From: Nitrospirota bacterium
GTDB lineage: Bacteria; Nitrospirota; Thermodesulfovibrionia; Thermodesulfovibrionales; JdFR-85
Length of the DNA: 21,894 nt
Assembly: GCA_013151785.1 (NCBI GenBank)
Contig: JAADHP010000004.1
Coordinates: 1 to 21,894 of the forward strand
Direction of reading: 5' to 3'
Part shown: one piece after another, positions 13,801-19,800 of the stretch
How the letters are laid out: each line of letters opens with the position of its first letter
How positions within the stretch are numbered: position 1 is the first letter of the stretch
Notes under the pieces: model-generated
What the model was told of the DNA's origin: nothing
Seen by the model: only the letters and a program-made list of their open reading frames with translations
Database searches by the model: none
Made by a program: the position numbers and the translations under genes

Positions 13801-16800
13801 AGTATCCCTTCTGGCAGGATGAAAGAGTTGTGGGTGGGGCTGATCACTTCAAACTGGAGGCTACTGACCCTGACACGGGTGATGTAGGTAAAGTCTCTAC
13901 GCGGATCCAGTTTGATGGTCAGCATATGCTTCTCAACATTATCATCCGTGGATACGGAAGCATAGAGGGCACCGTGTATGACGAGGCTGGAAATATTGTC
14001 ACAGGTGGTCCTCCTGATGATCAACAAAATACTCTCTGGGTTATTGCAAAAAATGTGAGCACTGGAGAGTCTTTTTATACATGGGTGGATGAAAATGGTC
14101 ATTATTCATTCCCGAATATGTATGAAGCTCCAGACGGAGAGGTGATTACAACTCATTCTATTACAGTGGGGAATCTGATTCTTACTATAGCAAGACCCTC
14201 AGATCGTTACACAGGAGTGGCTACTGTAAACCTTCCCCATGCAGGTGCCAAAGTCACCCAGGATCTTGTGCTAATTCCACCAGAGCATTTTGGTACTGTC
14301 ACCGGAAGAGTCCTTGAAAGTGATGGAGTAACCGGTGCGGGGAATGTCCTTGTCCAGATTGTAGGGCAGATCCTTACTGGATTTGATCTCTACTCAAGGA
14401 GTTATGGCGAGGGTGTGGTTGGGGCGGTTTATACAGATGAAGAGGGGTACTTCCGGTTTGAAAATGTCCCTGTAGGAGACATAAAACTACTTGCTACAAG
14501 GCAGAGCACCTACGAGCAGGCCCGGGCAGAGTCTTATTTAGATGTAGGGGAGGAGAAGTCTGTTACCATAGTGCTTCCTGGAAGTGGTGAAGGGACGGTA
14601 AAGGGATATGTGGTGGATGCCCTGGGAAATCCAGTGGCAGGGGCAAAGGTAGCAGGTGGTCCCACCCTTACGGAGACGGATGAGAACGGATACTTTGAGA
14701 TTCCCGGACTACCCTCGGGGCGCATCACCATCTATGCCCAGAGTCCTGAATCACCTGCCATTGGAACCGTAAGTGTGGATCTCCTATCACCAGGAGATGT
14801 GCAGGAAGTAGCCATAACCCTGGAGCCTACAGGAACCATCCAGGGAACTGTCTATGAAGCAGATGGTGCGACCCCTGTACCAGATCAATTGGTTCAGTTA
14901 TGGGTTGGAAATGGAATTATAGCTGAAACTACCACAGATAGTCAGGGACACTATAGTTTTGTGAATTTCCCTGCTGGGTCATACTCGGTCAGGGCTGTTA
15001 GAGCGGATTATGGAGATGGTGGTGTGGCCACGACCTCTATCAGATATGCAGGAGATGTGAGAGATGCAGACATCATCTTCCGAGGCGTTATTAATGAAAT
15101 CAAGGGCAGGGTAATCCAGAGCAATGGCACCCCTGTAGTAGCAGATGTGATTATCACAAGGAAGGTATGGAGGATAATAGAAAGTGGATACAATCCATCA
15201 AAGTTTATAGAGAATTTAGCTAAATTAGAAGGAAACCAGCTAAGTAACAAATTTTTCATATTAATAGACGAACCAGTTCTCGTCAAGAGCGACATCCTGG
15301 GTCCAAATGGAGAGGTTACAGGTGAGTTTAGCTTTACAGGTCCTGCAACTGCAGGGTCATACTCAGTTCAGGCATTTGGGCCATTCCTGACACCTGCTGT
15401 AAAGAGTGGCGAAATACCGCGGGTTTCTGATCCATCCCTGAAGGTGGTGGATGTTGGAGACATCGTACTTGAGCCTGCCACAGGTGGAGTAAAGGGCACT
15501 GTCTACATGCCTGATGGTAAGACCCCTGTGGGTGAAGGTGTGGTGGTAAGAATCAAGTCTCTGGATGATTCTGGTGATATCTATATTCCGAATGGTTCAC
15601 AGCCAGTGCTTCCAGAATACGAGGTGACCACCGATGAGAATGGTCAGTTCTACTTCCCATTGGTATTAAGGGGGCGCTTTATCCTCACAGCAGACACGGG
15701 TGTGCCAGATCCATCCATAAGGGCAGATAGCCCTTCAGAGATGGAGACCGAACACTTCTATCAGGTTGACGAAAATGGAGAATTGATCCTTGATGAAAAT
15801 GGTAACCCAATACGAGCCCTCAATGTGAGACTTTACGGACAGACCACTGGTGTGGTGCCAGCTTATGAAGTCCTCACAGCAGATATAAGATTACATGATG
15901 TGGCAGGTGTGGCGGTGCAGGTAGTGGATAAAGACGGAAATCCTGTGCCTCAGGCTGAGGTAACACTCACTACAGCCTCAAACCTTGACAGTGCTGAGGA
16001 GAAAGGCTTTATCAGACAGATTGCAGACATGAATGGGTACATAGACTTCTTCCCTGTCATTGAAGGGAAGTTCACGGTAAGGGCACAGAAGTCAGGATAC
16101 ACAGCTCCTGGAGTTGCCTCAGGCGAGGTTCCAGAGAATCCTGAAAACGGCTTTACCATACCTGTGACCGTGGTTATGGGTGCACTCACCACCTCTTCAG
16201 GCGAGGTGATTGAGGCAACGATTTTCGGCACAGTGGAGGGAACGGTCTACAAGGCAGATGGCACTCCTTTAGAGAATCCATCTCAGGTGACAGTAAAGGT
16301 TGGTGGAGTGAATATCATTACCACCAGTGATTCCACTGGCTACTACCGTGTAGAGAATGTTCCCGGAGGGCCCTTCACAGTGGAGGCATTTGAGCCATTT
16401 ACAGCAAGAAGGGGCACTGCAAAAGGCACGATAACAGTGGAGGGAGAGGTGGTGAATGTGCCTGTGACCCTTGTGGGCCTTGGCACAGTAACAGGTCAGG
16501 TGTTTGATTCAAAAGGGACATCGGTCATTGTTGGTGCAGATGTGGTGCTTTATCCTTCAGGAAGGTTTACGGACAAAATAATAAGTAGAACCGATTCTAC
16601 AGGCACCTACTGGTTACCAGGAGTGCCTCTTGGAGACTATACAGTAATAGCAACCGATTATACTACAGGGCTTACTGGAGAGTCTTCAGGTGTTATGGAA
16701 AATGATGGAGATACAAATACTACAGATATTTATCTTGAACCCTCTGGCACTATAACAGGTATTGTATATGCCCCTGGTGTTTATTTAGACGAGTATGGTA

Positions 16801-19800
16801 ACCCTGTTCATGAAGACGGCACTCCCTGGCAAGATGCTCCTGTGGTCTCAGGTGCCTCGGTTACTATAGAGAAGGATAAATTCAGTCAGACTGTCCAGAC
16901 CGATGCAGAAGGCCACTTTACATCAAGCGAATACCTCACCCTTGGCACCTACACCATTACTGCCAGACCTCCCATCGGAGACGACGGGGTGAGTACAAAA
17001 GTTACCCTTACCTATGATGGTGAGGTTGCACATGTGGCGATGGCGATGAGGGGAAGTGGAACAGTTCAGGGTGTGGTGCTCGATTCCCCTGGTATCAATC
17101 CAGTAGAAAAGGCACAGGTGACCCTCCACAGTAGAAGTCCCTTCAGTAAAGGCTCTGTTACAAGGTTTACCGGTCCAGATGGTGTTTTTGTCTTCGAGAA
17201 TGTCCCTGTGGGAGAGTTTTCCATCAGTGTGGTTACCACCACTCAGATACCACAACTTGGTGCCTCAGCAGGAGGAGTGGTGGAATACCATGGACAGGTC
17301 GTCTCCTTTGTGGACGGCGATGCTGATACAGAGCACAATGCCATCTGGCTCCAGGAGTCTGGATCCATAAAAGGTACAGTCATGCTCTCTGATGGCACCA
17401 CACCAGCAGAGGGGGCAGTAGTAGAGGTTTCAGGGAGAGGTATCAGACTTGCCCGTGTGGCAGATACAACAGGTCACTTTGTCTTTAATGGCATTCCTCT
17501 TGGAAGTTACAGTATCTTCATTGAGGAGCCTGTGACCAATGGAATTGCCGGCAGAACAGTGGAGATTACAACTAACGGACAGGTTATCGACCTTGGCACC
17601 ATAGTGCTTGACGATACCAATCCGTATGTGGTTTCTACTTTGCCGGCAGAGAATTTTACAGATATTCAACCTGATACGCAGATTAAGATAACCTTTAATG
17701 AATTAATAGATCCATCATCTATAAATAGCAACACATTCCAGGTTCTCATACAGGGTGAGCAGCTTAGTGGTACATATGAGGTTTCTGATACTGAACCAGT
17801 GGTGAGTTTTATTCCTGATGTGATACTGCCTGATTTGACCAGAGTAAGGGTAGTTCTTAAAGGAGATAAGATCGGCTTTGAAGGACAGGTTCTTGAACAC
17901 GGAATAAAAGACCTTGAAGGCCTTGGTCTTGTTGGAGATTATGTCTTTGAGTTTACAACAGCAGACACCACAGCACCTGAGGTATTAAGCATTAGCCCTG
18001 CGAATGGTTCTGTGGAAGTGGATACATCAAGTGTTATAAGGATTGAGTTTTCAGAACCCATAGATCCAGCAACCATTCAATCCTTTGAACTCTTTGAAGG
18101 AAACACACCTGTTGATGGGAGTTTTGTAGTATCTGAATCGCTTGGAAATCGTGTTGTAATCTTTACACCTGCAGAGTATCTAAAGCCAAATGCAACTTAC
18201 ACAGCAGTGCTTAGAGGTCCTGTATCGGATACAAGAGGAAACTTTATGCAGGAAAGTACAGTTACTACCACCTTTGCCACGGTGGACACCCTTGCACCTG
18301 TTATTAAGTCACTGAGCTATCCACCGGGTTCACAGATTGTTGAAGGTGGAACAGTTGATATTTCAGTAGATATACAGGATATTTCAGATGTGGCTTCTGT
18401 TGAGTATTATATAGACGGTAGTCTTGTAAGCACAGATACTGAGGCACCCTTTGTTTATAGTTTATTTATAGCTCCATCTTATGGGAATGATGTTTTATTT
18501 GGTGCTATTGCAGTAGATCATTATGGTAATAGAAGCCCGATGGCGACACTGCCATTAAGCATTTCAAACAATCAGCCACCTGTTGTACGCATTATCGCTC
18601 CTGGCAATGTTCCGGTTAGTCTGGGACAAACTGTAACTGTCCAGGTAGAAACAACCGACGATATAGGGGTGGCTACTGTTATGTTTACAGCAAATAATGG
18701 CTCTGTAGCAACAGGTACAAAGGATCTTCCTGCAACCAGATCTGCAATTACCACATTTGCTTTTACTGTGCCTGAGGAGTTTTCTGTTGGTTCTACCATT
18801 ACCCTCAGGGCCTCTGCAATTGATACACTCGGTCTGAGTTCCCCTTCAAACATTATTACTCTAACGGTTGAAGACCATTTAAATCCTGATGTTTCAATTG
18901 GTAGCCCTGCTAACCTTAACAGTTTCAACCCGGGTGAAACAGTGCAGGTCTTTATAAGAGCAGTAGACAGTAGTGGCATAGAAAGGATCGAGTTTTCTAC
19001 AGTTGGTGCTATAAATACATTCGATTCAGCAATAATCTCACCCTCCGTATCTCCTGCAGGTGCCAAATTTGACATAACAATCCCACAGGATGTAACTGCT
19101 TCAGACAGGATCGTTCTTATTGCAAAAGCCTATGATACGGCAGGCAACTTTTCAACTCATCAAATTGAGATTGGTATAAATGATACTGTGCAACCACTGG
19201 TGTCAGTTTATACTGAAGGAGGTGCTTTAGGGTTTGAACCGGGCTCTGAGGTTACGGTGGTTGTAAATGCTACCGATGAAACAGGAGTTGGGCTTATTGA
19301 ATTTAATGTTGATGGTATTTATGCAGAGACAAGACAGACCAACAATCTAAAGACCGTTACAGAAAGATTTACATTTGTAATTCCTGAGAACACACGAATT
19401 GGCTCACAAATATTCATAAATGCTATAGCAAGGGATAGTTCAAACAACCTCTCCAATACCGCAAGTTTAATTATTAGGGCTTCTGATTTTACACCACCAG
19501 TTGTAGAAATTTTAAACCCGGTCTCAGGCACAAGGGTGCTCCCTGGTGGGAGCTTTGATATAAATGTACGAGTAACAGATAACGAACTTATTTCAAGCAT
19601 TGCTTATCAAGTAAGTGGTGTAGTTTCAGCCTCGGGTGAAAGTGCAGTAGAGTCTGCCACAGGAGTGGTTGAAAAGACTTATACCATAGATGTTCCTCCA
19701 GATGCACCTTCTGATGGAATAATCAACATAGAGGTTTCAGCCGTAGATTCTTATGGCAATACAGGTATAACAGATACTACTATACAGATAGTTGATTTTA

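Noticed and set aside
18572..19075. 167-codon open frame on the minus strand inside giant gene 2
   Set aside because: It is antisense to clear Ig-like modules. The Val/Thr/Ser-rich composition is what the complement of these codons gives. Not a gene.
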